Made by a program: the position numbers and the translations under genes. 64,000 bases of DNA from positions 4,943,501-5,007,500 of the forward strand of contig NZ_CP030032.1 of assembly GCF_003258315.1 (NCBI RefSeq), read 5' to 3'. Shown one piece after another: positions 25,406 to 34,691 of the stretch. The stretch's first letter is position 1. Each line of letters begins with the position of its first letter. The notes under the pieces are model-generated. The model ran no database searches, was not told where the DNA came from, and was given only the letters and a program-made list of their open reading frames with translations. The DNA is from Bradymonas sediminis (GTDB lineage: Bacteria > Myxococcota_A > Bradymonadia > Bradymonadales > Bradymonadaceae).

Positions 25406-26866
25406 TCAATCCAGAAACTTATTTCCGCGCAAGCGCTCGAGGTATTGTTTGGAGAACGCCTCGGCGCTCTCGGGGTCGGTCATCGCCTGTGTCAGCGCGC
25501 GGTTGAGGCGAGTCATGCCGGCCGACAGATGCGGCTCCGAGCGCAGCCCCTCCAGGGCCTGGCGCAGCGCGCGTTTTGCCCGGATGGGGTCCTGAATGCG
25601 CAGGTAGATGCGGGCGCTCTCGAGCGCGGCCACCCAATTCATCGGGTCCAGAAACAGCGTCTTTCGGTAGGTCGCCAGCGCCTGGGAACACGCCCCCTCC
25701 AGGCCGAGCATATACGCCATCAGGCAATAGGTTTCGGGCACAAATGGGTCATACGACGCGCTCGCCTCGCAACACGCCAGCGACGCCTCCATGCGCCCGT
25801 CGACCAGATGGTCGATGGCGTTTTCTAGCAGGAGCTCCGCGGCCTCCTGAGAGCTGTGCTGGATGCCGATATCCGAGGTCACCTCCTCCAGGGAGGTTGA
25901 GTATTTGGGCGGCATCGCCGGGGATTTAAGCTTCGGGACCGGCGACGATTCGGGTGGGCGAAGCGCGAAGCCGACCGTGCGCCCGGGCGGCGTGACGCTG
26001 AGCCGGTACACGAACCCGCCGCCCTGGCGCGCCGCGCGAAAGGGCACGAGCTCTTTGGCCATGTCGCCGGTGTGCAATTGTTCGCTGGAGCCCAGCAGCA
26101 GGTAGCCTTCGGGGTTGAGGCCCTCCGAGAAGAGGCGAAGCACGGTCTGAATGGCGGTCTCGGAGAAATAGATCAGCACATTTCGGCAGAGGATTACATC
26201 CCATTTTCCCCCGCCGCGCGGCAGCGGCGGCGGGGATAAAATATTATGGCGGCGAAACTCGACCAGGTCGCTCAATGATTGGGTGATCGCCCACTGCCCA
26301 TCGGCGGTGTGCTCGAAATAGCGGGTGTGATGGAGGGGAGAGGTGCGCCGAAGACTCCAATCGCCGTAGACGCCGCGGTGGGCGTGCTCGAGCGACTCGG
26401 TGTTGATGTCGGTGCCGAGCACCTGAATTGGCACGCCGTTGTCGACGCCGATCATGGCCACGGTATAGGCCTCCTCGCCGGTCGAGCACCCCGCGCACCA
26501 GACTGTAATCGGCCGGTGATCTCCGGCCTCGGCGCGCGCCTTGCCCAGGTTGGCGAAGACCGTGCCCAGCGCGTTTAGCTGCGGGGTGTCACGCCAAAAG
26601 CAGGTCAGCCCATTGGTCACCAGGTTGGTGAGCTGTTGAGGCTCTTCGTCGGTGGGCGATTGGGTCTTTAGGAACGCGACATAATCCAACGTCGACGCGT
26701 AGCCGAGGTGCTCGGCGCGTATGCTCAAAAACTCTTCAACCCGGCGCGGCGCGCTGCCCCTGAGCTCCATGCCGGTCCAGGTCGACAAGAGGGAGCAGGC
26801 TTGCAACACCGAGGGGCATTGGGGGGCCTCGGAGGCCGCGTTAATTTTTGGGTGGAAATCTGTCAT
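25406..26866 (-). CDS. cheR: CheR-type protein-glutamate methyltransferase with C-terminal TPR-like tail
   Basis: 486 aa, much longer than plain CheR (about 280). The N-terminal helical domain (about 20-100) precedes the S-adenosylmethionine-binding domain with VWCAGCSTGEEAYTVAM (about 122-138), LGTDINTESLEHA and the WDVILCRNVLIYF segment. Residues from about 340 onward are helical with TPR-like spacing (DHLVDGRMEASLACCEASASYDPFVPETYCLMAYM ... AALESARIYLR), as in CheR proteins that dock to receptors or partners through TPRs. It is 7 bp downstream of cheB. No receptor, CheA or CheW gene is in the window, so the modified target is unknown. Confidence 0.9.
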   Translation of the reverse strand: MTDFHPKINAASEAPQCPSVLQACSLLSTWTGMELRGSAPRRVEEFLSIRAEHLGYASTLDYVAFLKTQSPTDEEPQQLTNLVTNGLTCFWRDTPQLNALGTVFANLGKARAEAGDHRPITVWCAGCSTGEEAYTVAMIGVDNGVPIQVLGTDINTESLEHAHRGVYGDWSLRRTSPLHHTRYFEHTADGQWAITQSLSDLVEFRRHNILSPPPLPRGGGKWDVILCRNVLIYFSETAIQTVLRLFSEGLNPEGYLLLGSSEQLHTGDMAKELVPFRAARQGGGFVYRLSVTPPGRTVGFALRPPESSPVPKLKSPAMPPKYSTSLEEVTSDIGIQHSSQEAAELLLENAIDHLVDGRMEASLACCEASASYDPFVPETYCLMAYMLGLEGACSQALATYRKTLFLDPMNWVAALESARIYLRIQDPIRAKRALRQALEGLRSEPHLSAGMTRLNRALTQAMTDPESAEAFSKQYLERLRGNKFLD

Positions 26867-26873
26867 CAGTTAT

Positions 26874-28052
26874 TCACTTTCTCGCGTGATGCGATTTAGA
26901 CTGCGTATTCTCAAAGAAGGTGCCGACGATCTCTTGGACCCGCGTGGCCATATGGGGCAGCTCGACGATCTCGCTGACGACCCCGCGCTCCAGCGCCGCG
27001 CTCGGCATGCTATAGACCACGGAGCTGGCCTCATCCTGGACCAGCGTGACCGCGCCGCTGCGGTACAGGGCGGCCATGCCGAAGGCCCCGTCCTGGCCCA
27101 TGCCGCTGAGCACCAACCCGATGGCGCGCGGGGCGGCGTGGCGCGCCAGGCTGCGCAGGAGCACGTCGCCGCTGGGGCGATACCCCGCGACCGCCGGGCC
27201 GTCATAGACCTTAAGCGCGCCCGTCGAGCTCAGCTCCATCTGCAACTCGGTGGGCGCGACATAGACCGTGCCGGGGCGGATACGCTGGCCATTCTTGGCC
27301 AGGACAACATTGACCTGGGAGTTCGCGTCGAGCCAGCGCGTCAGATGCACCGCGAAGCCGCGCGTAATATGTTGGACCAATAAGATCGGCGCCCCGAAGT
27401 CAGCCGGCAGCGCGCCCAGGAACTCCCCCAGCGCCCGCGGGCCGCCGGTGGAGGCGACGATGCCAAGGATCGGCGGGCTCTCCTTTGGCTTGGTGGGCGC
27501 GGGCGTTTTGCGCGCCGGGCGGTTGTCCTCTATTTTCGCCGCGTTCGTGGCTTTTGATGCCGACGAGTCCGGCAGGCGGTCGCGCACATGGCGCACCACC
27601 GGGATGCCCGCCAGCAGGCGCATCTTGCGCAAGAAGCCGAAGCGCTCCGCCTCGCGCATCGGCACCTCGCCGGGCTTCGACACCAGGTCGAGCGCCCCGG
27701 CAGACAGCGCCTTAAAGGAGAGGTCGACCCCGCCGCGGTGCGGGTCGGCGGTCACCACCAGGATCGGCGTCGGACAGGTCGCCATAATTCGGCCGGTCGC
27801 GGTCAGCCCGTCCATCACCGGCATATGGATATCCATCAGGATCAGGTCGGGCTTGAGCTGCTCGCACAACTCCACCGCCTTGGCCCCATTGGTGGCCAGG
27901 CCGACCAGCTCCATATCGGGTTCTGACTCGATTAACTCGCTAAGAACCGTGATGAAGAGCGAGCTATCTTCGGCAATAAGGATGCGGATGCGTCCCAAAA
28001 AAGACTCCAAAATAATGTCGGAAATTGGCGTTCGAACTTTTCCCTTCGGCAT
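26874..28052 (-). CDS. cheB: CheB-type methylesterase response regulator
   Basis: 392 aa. The N-terminal receiver (RIRILIAEDSS, phospho-acceptor Asp74 in LILMDIHMPVMDG, then Lys in SKPGE) is joined by a Lys/Ala/Pro-rich linker (about 160-193) to the methylesterase domain. Its catalytic triad is Ser201 (VASTGGP), His228 (VQHI) and Asp321 (SGMGQDGAFG). It removes methyl groups from receptor glutamates. The ATG at 28052 has poor ribosome binding. A TTG at 27998, 6 nt after GGAG and directly before GRIRILIAED, may be the true start. It forms a cheB-cheR pair with cheR. Confidence 0.9.
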   Translation of the reverse strand: MPKGKVRTPISDIILESFLGRIRILIAEDSSLFITVLSELIESEPDMELVGLATNGAKAVELCEQLKPDLILMDIHMPVMDGLTATGRIMATCPTPILVVTADPHRGGVDLSFKALSAGALDLVSKPGEVPMREAERFGFLRKMRLLAGIPVVRHVRDRLPDSSASKATNAAKIEDNRPARKTPAPTKPKESPPILGIVASTGGPRALGEFLGALPADFGAPILLVQHITRGFAVHLTRWLDANSQVNVVLAKNGQRIRPGTVYVAPTELQMELSSTGALKVYDGPAVAGYRPSGDVLLRSLARHAAPRAIGLVLSGMGQDGAFGMAALYRSGAVTLVQDEASSVVYSMPSAALERGVVSEIVELPHMATRVQEIVGTFFENTQSKSHHARK

Positions 28053-28176
28053 CCTAAACGATTTTCGAATTGCTCAACAGGGGAATGGGCCAGATGGGGC
28101 GGTCGGAGGTGAAATAAGCTGCAGCGGTGTTGGTCGCTGAAGTCAGCCCATCGCGCGCAGCCACCTGCGCCGCGGC

Positions 28177-29565
28177 CTATTCCACGCGGATCGCCATGGC
28201 CGTTGCGTTGTCGCGGCCGACCTGGCGAAGCGCCTGGTTGATAAGCGCGTCGACGAGCTTTTGCGGGGCCGTGGCGTGCATGGCGACAAGTTGGCCGAGG
28301 CGCTCGGCCGACAGTTCGTCGTGCACCCCGTCGGAGGTCAGCAAAAAGAGGTCGTTGGGGCGAACCTCAAAGCCGATATGGTTCATCTGCGTTAGATCGA
28401 CCGGTGCGTCGCTCAGCGAGGTCGCAAAGGCCGGCGAGATGCCGTCGACGCGCGAGGGTTCGAGCTCCATTGATGTGCTCAAAAACCGCGAGATTGTGCG
28501 GCTATTTGTGTCGGCCTGTTCCGGGTTTGTCGGGGGCTCGCCCAACTCCTTAAAGATGCTGGCCAGGGTGTGGTCGCGGGTGATGGCGAGGAGCGCGCCG
28601 TCTCGGATCAGCACGGCGCGCGAGTCGCCGGCGTGGCCGACGCCGGCGCGGTTTCCGGCCAGAATAAGGCAGGTAAAGGTGGTGCCGCCGCGGTTCTTTT
28701 CGGGGGCAAATTCGCCCTCGAGCGCCAGGCGTTGGCTGGTGATATGCACGATCGCGCGCGCGAAGTCCCCCGGGCGGCGCGCGATCTCCTCGCCGCCATA
28801 ATGCGCCATCGCCCGCCCAAACGCCCGGCAGGCCGACTGGGCCGCCAATGCGCTGGCCCGCTCACCGTCGTGGATCCCGCCGATGCCGTCGGCCACGCAG
28901 AAGAACCCGACGCTCTGGGTCATCGAGCCCAGCGATGACTCCATCAAGACATAGGCGCAGGAGTCCTGATTATTTCGCCGAAACACATAATTGCCGACCG
29001 TCGAGCGCGCGCCGACCCGGTAGGTGAATTTGCGCAGCACCTCGCGCCGAAGTTGCTCGAGCGCGTCGCTGAGGTCATTGATGTCGAGCATCGCCAATTC
29101 GCCATAGGGCGACACGCAGGTCGCTACCAGCTGCGGCAGGCCGGGGTGCAATAAGCCGATCTCGGCCATCGTCGCGCGGTCCTGGAGCAGCGCCGCCATC
29201 TGGTGGCCGCCCGGGTAGGTTTCGCCCATGAAATTCTCGTACGCCAGCTCACCGACTAGGCGGCCGTCGCGCCAGATCGACTCGGCGGCGAGCCCGCTCA
29301 TGCTCCGGTCCTCGACCGCCCTGCAGCGCGGCGCGGCGACCAGATAGAGGGTGCCGCTGGCCGCGTCGAGCGCCAGATCCTGGCGATTCACCCCGCGCAG
29401 CTCCAGCCCGCGGCGATGATATCGCTTGATGGCGCGCACCAAGTTTTGCAGGCCATGAATCGCCTTCTCTCGCTCGACGCAGGCCCAGAGTTCGTCCGTG
29501 AAAGGTTGGGCGCTGGGCGGCGGTGTGTCCAATAGTTGGGCGGAAGGCTGGAGGGCCGAAGTCAT
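28177..29565 (-). CDS. PP2C-type protein phosphatase with unusual N-terminal domain
   Basis: 462 aa. The C-terminal half (about 190-462) is a PP2C phosphatase: RRNNQDSCAYV, the metal-site block VADGIGGIHDGERAS, GGTTFTCLIL, VGHAGDSRAVLIRDG, TSDGVHDELS and the closing GRDNATAMAI. The N-terminal 180 residues are not usual for this family. They include YHRRGLELRGVNRQDLALDAASGTLYLV, which reads like a kinase catalytic loop (H-R-D ... N) that has lost its Asp and Asn, so a pseudokinase remnant is possible (inference). The gene overlaps the FHA gene by 4 bp (ATGA) and must be translationally coupled to it. Confidence 0.85.
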   Translation of the reverse strand: MTSALQPSAQLLDTPPPSAQPFTDELWACVEREKAIHGLQNLVRAIKRYHRRGLELRGVNRQDLALDAASGTLYLVAAPRCRAVEDRSMSGLAAESIWRDGRLVGELAYENFMGETYPGGHQMAALLQDRATMAEIGLLHPGLPQLVATCVSPYGELAMLDINDLSDALEQLRREVLRKFTYRVGARSTVGNYVFRRNNQDSCAYVLMESSLGSMTQSVGFFCVADGIGGIHDGERASALAAQSACRAFGRAMAHYGGEEIARRPGDFARAIVHITSQRLALEGEFAPEKNRGGTTFTCLILAGNRAGVGHAGDSRAVLIRDGALLAITRDHTLASIFKELGEPPTNPEQADTNSRTISRFLSTSMELEPSRVDGISPAFATSLSDAPVDLTQMNHIGFEVRPNDLFLLTSDGVHDELSAERLGQLVAMHATAPQKLVDALINQALRQVGRDNATAMAIRVE

Positions 29566-30569
29566 GAGGGCTCCTCGCTGGGGGCTGCGCCGTCCAGGCG
29601 CGGCGCGACGCCTTCGGTCCAGTCAACCAGGGTCGGCGCGCCCAGCGGCCGGCGGGTCAATTGAACGCCTCGATTCGGGCAGTAGAAGTAGAAGAAGTTA
29701 CTCCCCAGGGCCAGCTCATCGCCGTGGGAAAGCACCGCGCTCTCGCCGATCTCCTGGCGATTGATAAATGTCTTTTGACGCTTGGTCAGCGGGGTGACCC
29801 GGAACTCCGAGGCCCGGGTCGTCGACTCAAGGTATTCGCCGCCGATGCGCGCAGCGGACGGCGCCACGGCGCGAATCTCTGCGTGCAAAAAGCCGATATA
29901 TTTCGCTTCGCTCGGGTAGAGCCCCGCGAGGTCGACATCGGGCTGCGCGGGTTTTTTGGCCGAGTGCTCCCAGGGCGTACGCACCTGAAGATCTTCGCAG
30001 GATGGCAGCGTGCGCCCGATGACCATCGCGGTCTTCGGGGACAGCTCGATGGTGGGCCCGCATGGGGCGCCGTTTCGACATAAAAAGAGCGCGGCCGTCT
30101 CCGCAGACCCCAATAGGGCGCGGCAGGCGTTCTTCCAGGCGGCCAGCTCAATATCGAGGCCCTCGAAGCGGTAGCGCGCGCAGCCAATCTGGAGCGCGTC
30201 GCCATCCTCGATGATGTGGTGTTGATTATAGGTTTCGAGTCGATCTTCGTTTACGTGCGTACATGTCCCCGGGGCGAGGTGGCGCACGCTCCATTGCGCG
30301 TCGTCGTTGAGCGTCATCTGAAGATGCGGCGCCCCAAGTTGGTAGAGTTCGTGCTCCTGGAGCCCGCCTAAGGTCAAATCGACGGGGCCATTGGGCGGGT
30401 AATATCGTCCGATAAGAAGGTCCGGGCCGTGCAGATGCTCCACGCGCCCGCTGTCCAAATGGACCAGGCGCGCCAGAGCGGGCAGCGCGTGTGGTTGGCG
30501 AAGCTCAGGCGCGCGTGCCATGCGCCAGCCGCGCAGAATATCCAGATTGATCTCACCAAACTCGCCCAT
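29562..30569 (-). CDS. Protein with two FHA-like domains
   Basis: 335 aa. Two forkhead-associated-like beta-sandwiches are visible. The first is at about 45-135 (LLIGRYYPPNG ... HLQMTLNDDAQWSVRHL ... THVNEDRL ... IEDGDALQIG). The second is at about 180-310 (AMVIGRTLPSCEDL ... LHAEIRAV ... KTFINRQEIGESAVLSHGDELALGS). FHA domains bind phosphothreonine. The usual R, S-H and N contacts are only partly kept (GR and LHAEI in the second domain, HLQM in the first). It is coupled by overlap to the PP2C phosphatase, so it may recruit phosphorylated substrates for it. Confidence 0.75.
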   Translation of the reverse strand: MGEFGEINLDILRGWRMARAPELRQPHALPALARLVHLDSGRVEHLHGPDLLIGRYYPPNGPVDLTLGGLQEHELYQLGAPHLQMTLNDDAQWSVRHLAPGTCTHVNEDRLETYNQHHIIEDGDALQIGCARYRFEGLDIELAAWKNACRALLGSAETAALFLCRNGAPCGPTIELSPKTAMVIGRTLPSCEDLQVRTPWEHSAKKPAQPDVDLAGLYPSEAKYIGFLHAEIRAVAPSAARIGGEYLESTTRASEFRVTPLTKRQKTFINRQEIGESAVLSHGDELALGSNFFYFYCPNRGVQLTRRPLGAPTLVDWTEGVAPRLDGAAPSEEPS

Positions 30570-30624
30570 CTTTACGGTCCTCGGTGCGTCCTCTTGCGTA
30601 AAGCCTACGGCGAGGTCTGGGGGG

Positions 30625-31743
30625 TTATTTTTTGATGTCTCGGTGGCGAACCTGCGCCTGCCAGCCGCGGGTCGCCAGGCGCTCGGCGATCGATTCGGAC
30701 ACCGCCACCGAGCGGTGTCGCCCGCCGGTGCACCCGATGCCGATGGTCAGGTAACTCTTGCCCTCGCGCTGGTACATCGGCAGCATAAAGTCGGCCATCT
30801 CCTGGAAGATCGACACAAAGCGCGTGGTCTGGGCGAAGCTAAAGATATAGTCGCGCACCGCCGGGTTCTGGCCGCTCTCGGCGCGCAGGTGCTCCACAAA
30901 ATACGGGTTGGGCAAGAATCGCAGGTCAAAGACCAGGTCGCACTCCAACGGTAGTCCGTATTTAAAGCCGAAGCTCAGCACGGTGACCTGTAATTCGGGC
31001 TTCTGGTCGCCGCCGAAATGCTGCTCCACGAAGGCTTTCAGGGTGTGAACCGTGTGCTCGGAGGTGTCGATGACCTCGTCGGCGCGGTGGCGCAACTCCT
31101 CAAGATATTCGCGCTCGCGCCGAATCCCCTCGCGGATGGTCACCGAGGTTGAGCCGGGGGATGCGTCGCCGTCAGCGTTGGGCATTTGCCCCACGGGGTG
31201 GCGCCGGCGGGTCTCGCTGAAGCGGCGCACCAGCACGTCTTCGGCGGCCTCCAAGAACATGATGCGCATCGGCACGCCTTCGTCGCGCATCCGGTCGATC
31301 ATCTTGCCGGCCTGGGCCAAAAACTCGCGGCTGCGCGTGTCGATGACGAAGGCCAGCGACTTCAGCGACCCGCCGTCGGCGGCCAATTCGATGAGCTTGG
31401 GTAAGAGCGGCACCGGGAGGTTATCGATGCAGAAATAGCCCAGATCTTCGAGGGCGCGGATCGCAGTGGATTTTCCCGAACCGCTCAACCCGGTGACGAC
31501 CACGACGCGCGGGGCGTCCTTGGCCAGGCGCGACTCGCTGGCCTGGCTCAGGCCGTGGCTCGCCTCGCTTAAGCCTTCGGGCGAAAATGCTGATTCAAAT
31601 GATGTGTGTTCGGCAGCGGAAGGATCGCCGGGCGGAAAAAACGTCGTTTCCGTGGCGGACGCGCCGGCGGGTGTCGCAGGCGCGCTGGAGGGTTTGGTTA
31701 TCTGAGATACTTCGTCGGCAGTTTCCTGCGTCTCGTCGCTCAA
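30625..31743 (-). CDS. rapZ: RapZ/YvcJ-type RNase adapter nucleotide-binding protein
   Basis: 372 aa. The conserved body starts at about residue 77: Walker A GLSGSGKST (85-93), then LGYFCIDNLPVPLLP, VIDTRSREFL, and the C-terminal RapZ domain with FGFKYGLP, DLRFLPNP and GIGCTGGRHRSVAVSE. In E. coli RapZ senses glucosamine-6-phosphate and controls glmS mRNA decay. glmS is also in this window but 16 kb away. The first 76 residues are a Ser/Ala/Glu-rich extension absent from most RapZ proteins (about 285 aa), with no alternative Met close to the core. It lies 45 bp downstream of the prpC-like gene. Confidence 0.92.
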   Translation of the reverse strand: MSDETQETADEVSQITKPSSAPATPAGASATETTFFPPGDPSAAEHTSFESAFSPEGLSEASHGLSQASESRLAKDAPRVVVVTGLSGSGKSTAIRALEDLGYFCIDNLPVPLLPKLIELAADGGSLKSLAFVIDTRSREFLAQAGKMIDRMRDEGVPMRIMFLEAAEDVLVRRFSETRRRHPVGQMPNADGDASPGSTSVTIREGIRREREYLEELRHRADEVIDTSEHTVHTLKAFVEQHFGGDQKPELQVTVLSFGFKYGLPLECDLVFDLRFLPNPYFVEHLRAESGQNPAVRDYIFSFAQTTRFVSIFQEMADFMLPMYQREGKSYLTIGIGCTGGRHRSVAVSESIAERLATRGWQAQVRHRDIKK

Positions 31744-31788
31744 TTTCCGACCTTCCTCTTTTTGGGGGAGAACTATGTTCGCATATCC

Positions 31789-32556
31789 CTAGGCGATTTG
31801 TACGACCGCCACGGTGATATTATCGGTGCCGCCGTTTGCGTTGGCGGCGTCAATTAGTTCGGTGCAGCATTGCTCAAGGTCATCGTAATTATCGACCATG
31901 ATCTGACGAATCACGTCGTCGGTGATCATGCCGTTGAGCCCGTCCGAGCAGAGCATATAGGTGTCGCCCGGCTGCGGTTTCTCGGAGTTGACGTCGACCT
32001 GAACGGTCTCTTTCATGCCCAGGGCGCGCACGATGACGTTTTTGTGCGGGAAGTTCTCGATCTCTTCTTCGGTGAGATCCTTCATCTTAATATAGTCGTT
32101 GAGCAGCGAGTGATCTTCGGTGACCTGCGTGAGCTTGCCCTCGCGCAGCCGATAGATGCGGCTGTCGCCGACATGGCCGAAATAGGCGGTGTCGTCGACG
32201 ATCAAGAGCGCCACGATGGTGGTGCCCATGCCGCGCTGCGCCGGGTTTTGGGTCGCCGACTCAAAGATGCGCAGGTTCGATAATTTGATGCCTGCGTTGA
32301 GTCGGTTGGCCTCGTATTCGCGGCCCTTTTCCATCTTATAGGGCCAGGTGATCTCCTGATCCTTCGAGGTCTCTTCGAAGAAATCCGACAGCGTTTGCAC
32401 GGCCATCTCAGAGGCAACCTCGCCGCTCGCGTGGCCGCCCATGCCGTCGGCGACCAGATAAAGACGTTCCTCCGGAACCAGGAGGATATTGTCCTCGTTA
32501 TGAGCACGTTTCATGCCCACGTCGGTCTTGCCAGCGTATCGAATTTTCAGAGCCAA
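31789..32556 (-). CDS. PP2C-family serine/threonine phosphatase (PrpC/Stp-like)
   Basis: 255 aa, the standard bacterial PP2C length. The metal-binding residues are visible: RAHNEDN (Glu21, Asp22), VADGMGGHASGE (Asp38), GHVGDSRIYRL, the CSDGLNGM block and GGTDNITVAVV at the end. It dephosphorylates proteins modified by Hanks-type Ser/Thr kinases. No such kinase is in the window. It heads a minus-strand run with rapZ, the FHA gene and the second PP2C gene. Confidence 0.92.
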   Translation of the reverse strand: MALKIRYAGKTDVGMKRAHNEDNILLVPEERLYLVADGMGGHASGEVASEMAVQTLSDFFEETSKDQEITWPYKMEKGREYEANRLNAGIKLSNLRIFESATQNPAQRGMGTTIVALLIVDDTAYFGHVGDSRIYRLREGKLTQVTEDHSLLNDYIKMKDLTEEEIENFPHKNVIVRALGMKETVQVDVNSEKPQPGDTYMLCSDGLNGMITDDVIRQIMVDNYDDLEQCCTELIDAANANGGTDNITVAVVQIA

Positions 32557-32809
32557 AGTGACACCCGGATGCTATTTTTTTTCAATTTCTCGACTCCACG
32601 AGGCGAGAAGGCAGAATACAACAGAATAAGGCTGCAGAAACAAATATCATAGGCCCCTATCCCACGCAAGATCATCGGTTTTTAATCTTGGGGGGCCGGC
32701 TCGAAGCGGTCCGCCAGCCAGCGGCAATCTACATCGACCGCGGCCGGTCTGGTTCATGCGCGCGTGAGCCAGGGCTTGGCAGGAGCGCGTATCGCGTAAA
32801 GTGAGTGGT

Positions 32810-34474
32810 TCAGGGCCCGCAGGCGCTGCACTGACTCCAGGTGTCGTTTGTTATCATCGGTGCGGTGATGTTGAGTTGGCGGTAGACGGAGGAACCGGCG
32901 ACCCCGGCCGCGCAGGCGCCGTTAGCGGGGACGCTCTCCTCCACGGTGTAGCCATCGGCAGTGTAGAGGTAGTCCAACGGTCCGGCGCCGAAGGTGAACG
33001 TCCCCTCCCAGACATCATCCCCGTCATCGTCGGCCAGCTCGTACCCGGTGTTGCACCAGTTGCAGAATGGGCCCGAGATGGAGACGGAGGAACCAATCGT
33101 CACGCCGGAACAGCCCAGGTCGACGCGGAAGGTGACGGCGTAGGTGCAACTGTCGTCATCGACTCCGGCCGCCGGGTCAAAGTTGCTGGCGCCCGGGTCG
33201 GTGCAGCCCGGCGCTCCGGTCCCGCCGCCGCTGCCGAAGCGGACGTCGTCGATATAGTAGACGGCGTCGCCGTCATCGGCCCCCGAAGTGCCAAACGCCG
33301 GAAAGACCGAGATCTTGTTGTAGGCGTAGCTCTCGTTGAACGGGTCGGTCCCGGGGACCTCGTTGTCGAAGTCGAAGGTCAGCGTCTCCCAGGTGTTGGC
33401 CTGCGTGACGGTGGCTTCGGCCTGGACGTGGCGGGTGGCGTCGTAGGCGTCTTCGACCTTCAGCCGCACGAGGGTCCCGGCCACCGGCGCGTGCACGCGC
33501 AGGTTGAGCTTGCGCCTGCCTTCCACGAACGGGATGGCGCTGGCTAGCCCTGGGGTCTGGCCCAGGATGACCCCGGAGAGCGCGCTGGCGCCATCGGGTT
33601 TGGTGCTGCTCAAAACGGAGTTTGTTCCCCCTGCGGGGTCGGGGGAGATCGCGGCCTCTGCCCTCCCAAAGGCGGCGATATTATAGTCGATGGTCGCGTC
33701 ATCAAAGGTGATCGGCAGGTCGACGGGGAGCAACGGTGCTTCACCGCAAGCGACGCATTGCCCCCAGGTATGGGTGAGGCGTGTCGGGCCTTCGATGGTG
33801 ATTTGCCGATTGGCGAAGGTGGCACCATCGGTGATCACAGCGCAGCTGCCGTCCCCGATGATATTCTCTTCGGTCTGGAAGCCGCCCGCGACGTATTTGA
33901 ACATGAGCTGGCCAGGGGCAAAGGAGAAGGTCCCCTCCCAAATGCCGTCGTTATCGTCGTCGGTGAGGTCGAAGCCGGTGTCGCACCACTCGCAGAATGG
34001 GCCCGAGATGGCCACGGGCGGCGTGAGCGGCGAGTCGGGGCAGTTGGTGTCGACGCGGAAGGCGACGTCGAAGGTGCAGGTGCCGTCGTCGACCGTGGCG
34101 TCCGCGTCATAGTTGTTGGCCGCTGCGTCGGTGCAGCCGGTGTTCGAGTCCGAGGCGTCCGAGTCCGAGGCGTCCGAGTCCGAGGCGTCCGAGTCCGAGG
34201 CGTCCGAGTCCGAGGCGTCCGAGTCCGAGGCGTCCGAGTCCGAGGCGTCTGAGTCCGAGGCGTCCGAGTCCGAGGCGTCTGAGTCCGAGGCATCCGAGTC
34301 TGTGGCGTCCGGGTCCGAGGCGTCCAGTTCGGGGACACACACGCCCGATTTACGCTCTTGGCCCATCGGGCAGTCTGTCGAATTGTCCGAATCGCCGCTA
34401 CACGCGACCAGGGTCGCGCACATCAACACGCTGGTAAGTCGCAGCCATTCACGCAGGGATCGCGTAACTCGCAT
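32810..34474 (-). CDS. Lipoprotein with Asp/Ser repeat tether and two Cys-rich modules
   Basis: 554 aa. The lipobox is LVAC (Cys about 25). A tether of about 12 copies of the 5-residue unit DASDS covers roughly residues 50-118. Two homologous Cys-rich modules of about 125 residues flank the centre. They begin CTDAAANNYDADATVDDGTC and CTDPGASNFDPAAGVDDDSC, and both contain ISGPFCxWCxTG and end WxQCxACG. Between them (about 250-420) is a jelly-roll-like domain (LPITFDDATIDYNIAAFG ... YYIDDVRFG) of the type seen in carbohydrate-binding modules. A surface polysaccharide-binding protein is a reasonable guess, but no catalytic residues are seen. Confidence 0.8.
   Translation of the reverse strand: MRVTRSLREWLRLTSVLMCATLVACSGDSDNSTDCPMGQERKSGVCVPELDASDPDATDSDASDSDASDSDASDSDASDSDASDSDASDSDASDSDASDSDASDSDASDSNTGCTDAAANNYDADATVDDGTCTFDVAFRVDTNCPDSPLTPPVAISGPFCEWCDTGFDLTDDDNDGIWEGTFSFAPGQLMFKYVAGGFQTEENIIGDGSCAVITDGATFANRQITIEGPTRLTHTWGQCVACGEAPLLPVDLPITFDDATIDYNIAAFGRAEAAISPDPAGGTNSVLSSTKPDGASALSGVILGQTPGLASAIPFVEGRRKLNLRVHAPVAGTLVRLKVEDAYDATRHVQAEATVTQANTWETLTFDFDNEVPGTDPFNESYAYNKISVFPAFGTSGADDGDAVYYIDDVRFGSGGGTGAPGCTDPGASNFDPAAGVDDDSCTYAVTFRVDLGCSGVTIGSSVSISGPFCNWCNTGYELADDDGDDVWEGTFTFGAGPLDYLYTADGYTVEESVPANGACAAGVAGSSVYRQLNITAPMITNDTWSQCSACGP
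34146..34330 (-). repeat. 15-bp tandem repeat encoding DASDS
   Basis: On the plus strand the unit gaggcgtccgagtcc repeats about 12 times with single-base differences. It encodes the Asp/Ser tether of the lipoprotein. The near identity at DNA level suggests recent expansion by slippage, and the 15-bp unit keeps the frame when copy number changes. Confidence 0.85.
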
Positions 34475-34691
34475 CGCACTCCTTTAGATGTTTTGAGGAG
34501 AGCCCCAGTGGCTCCGTCATTTATTCGGTTTATCTGTTGTTTACATTGAAGTCATGCGCATTGAGTGTCAAGAACGTGCGCAAAAAAGCCGATGAATTTT
34601 GGCCGCGGTATTGACCCGATCCAAGGCCACGCGCTACACCGGCCCCCGCTGAAATTGTATTCGTGTTCCCCTCCGATCTGCTGCGGTATCT

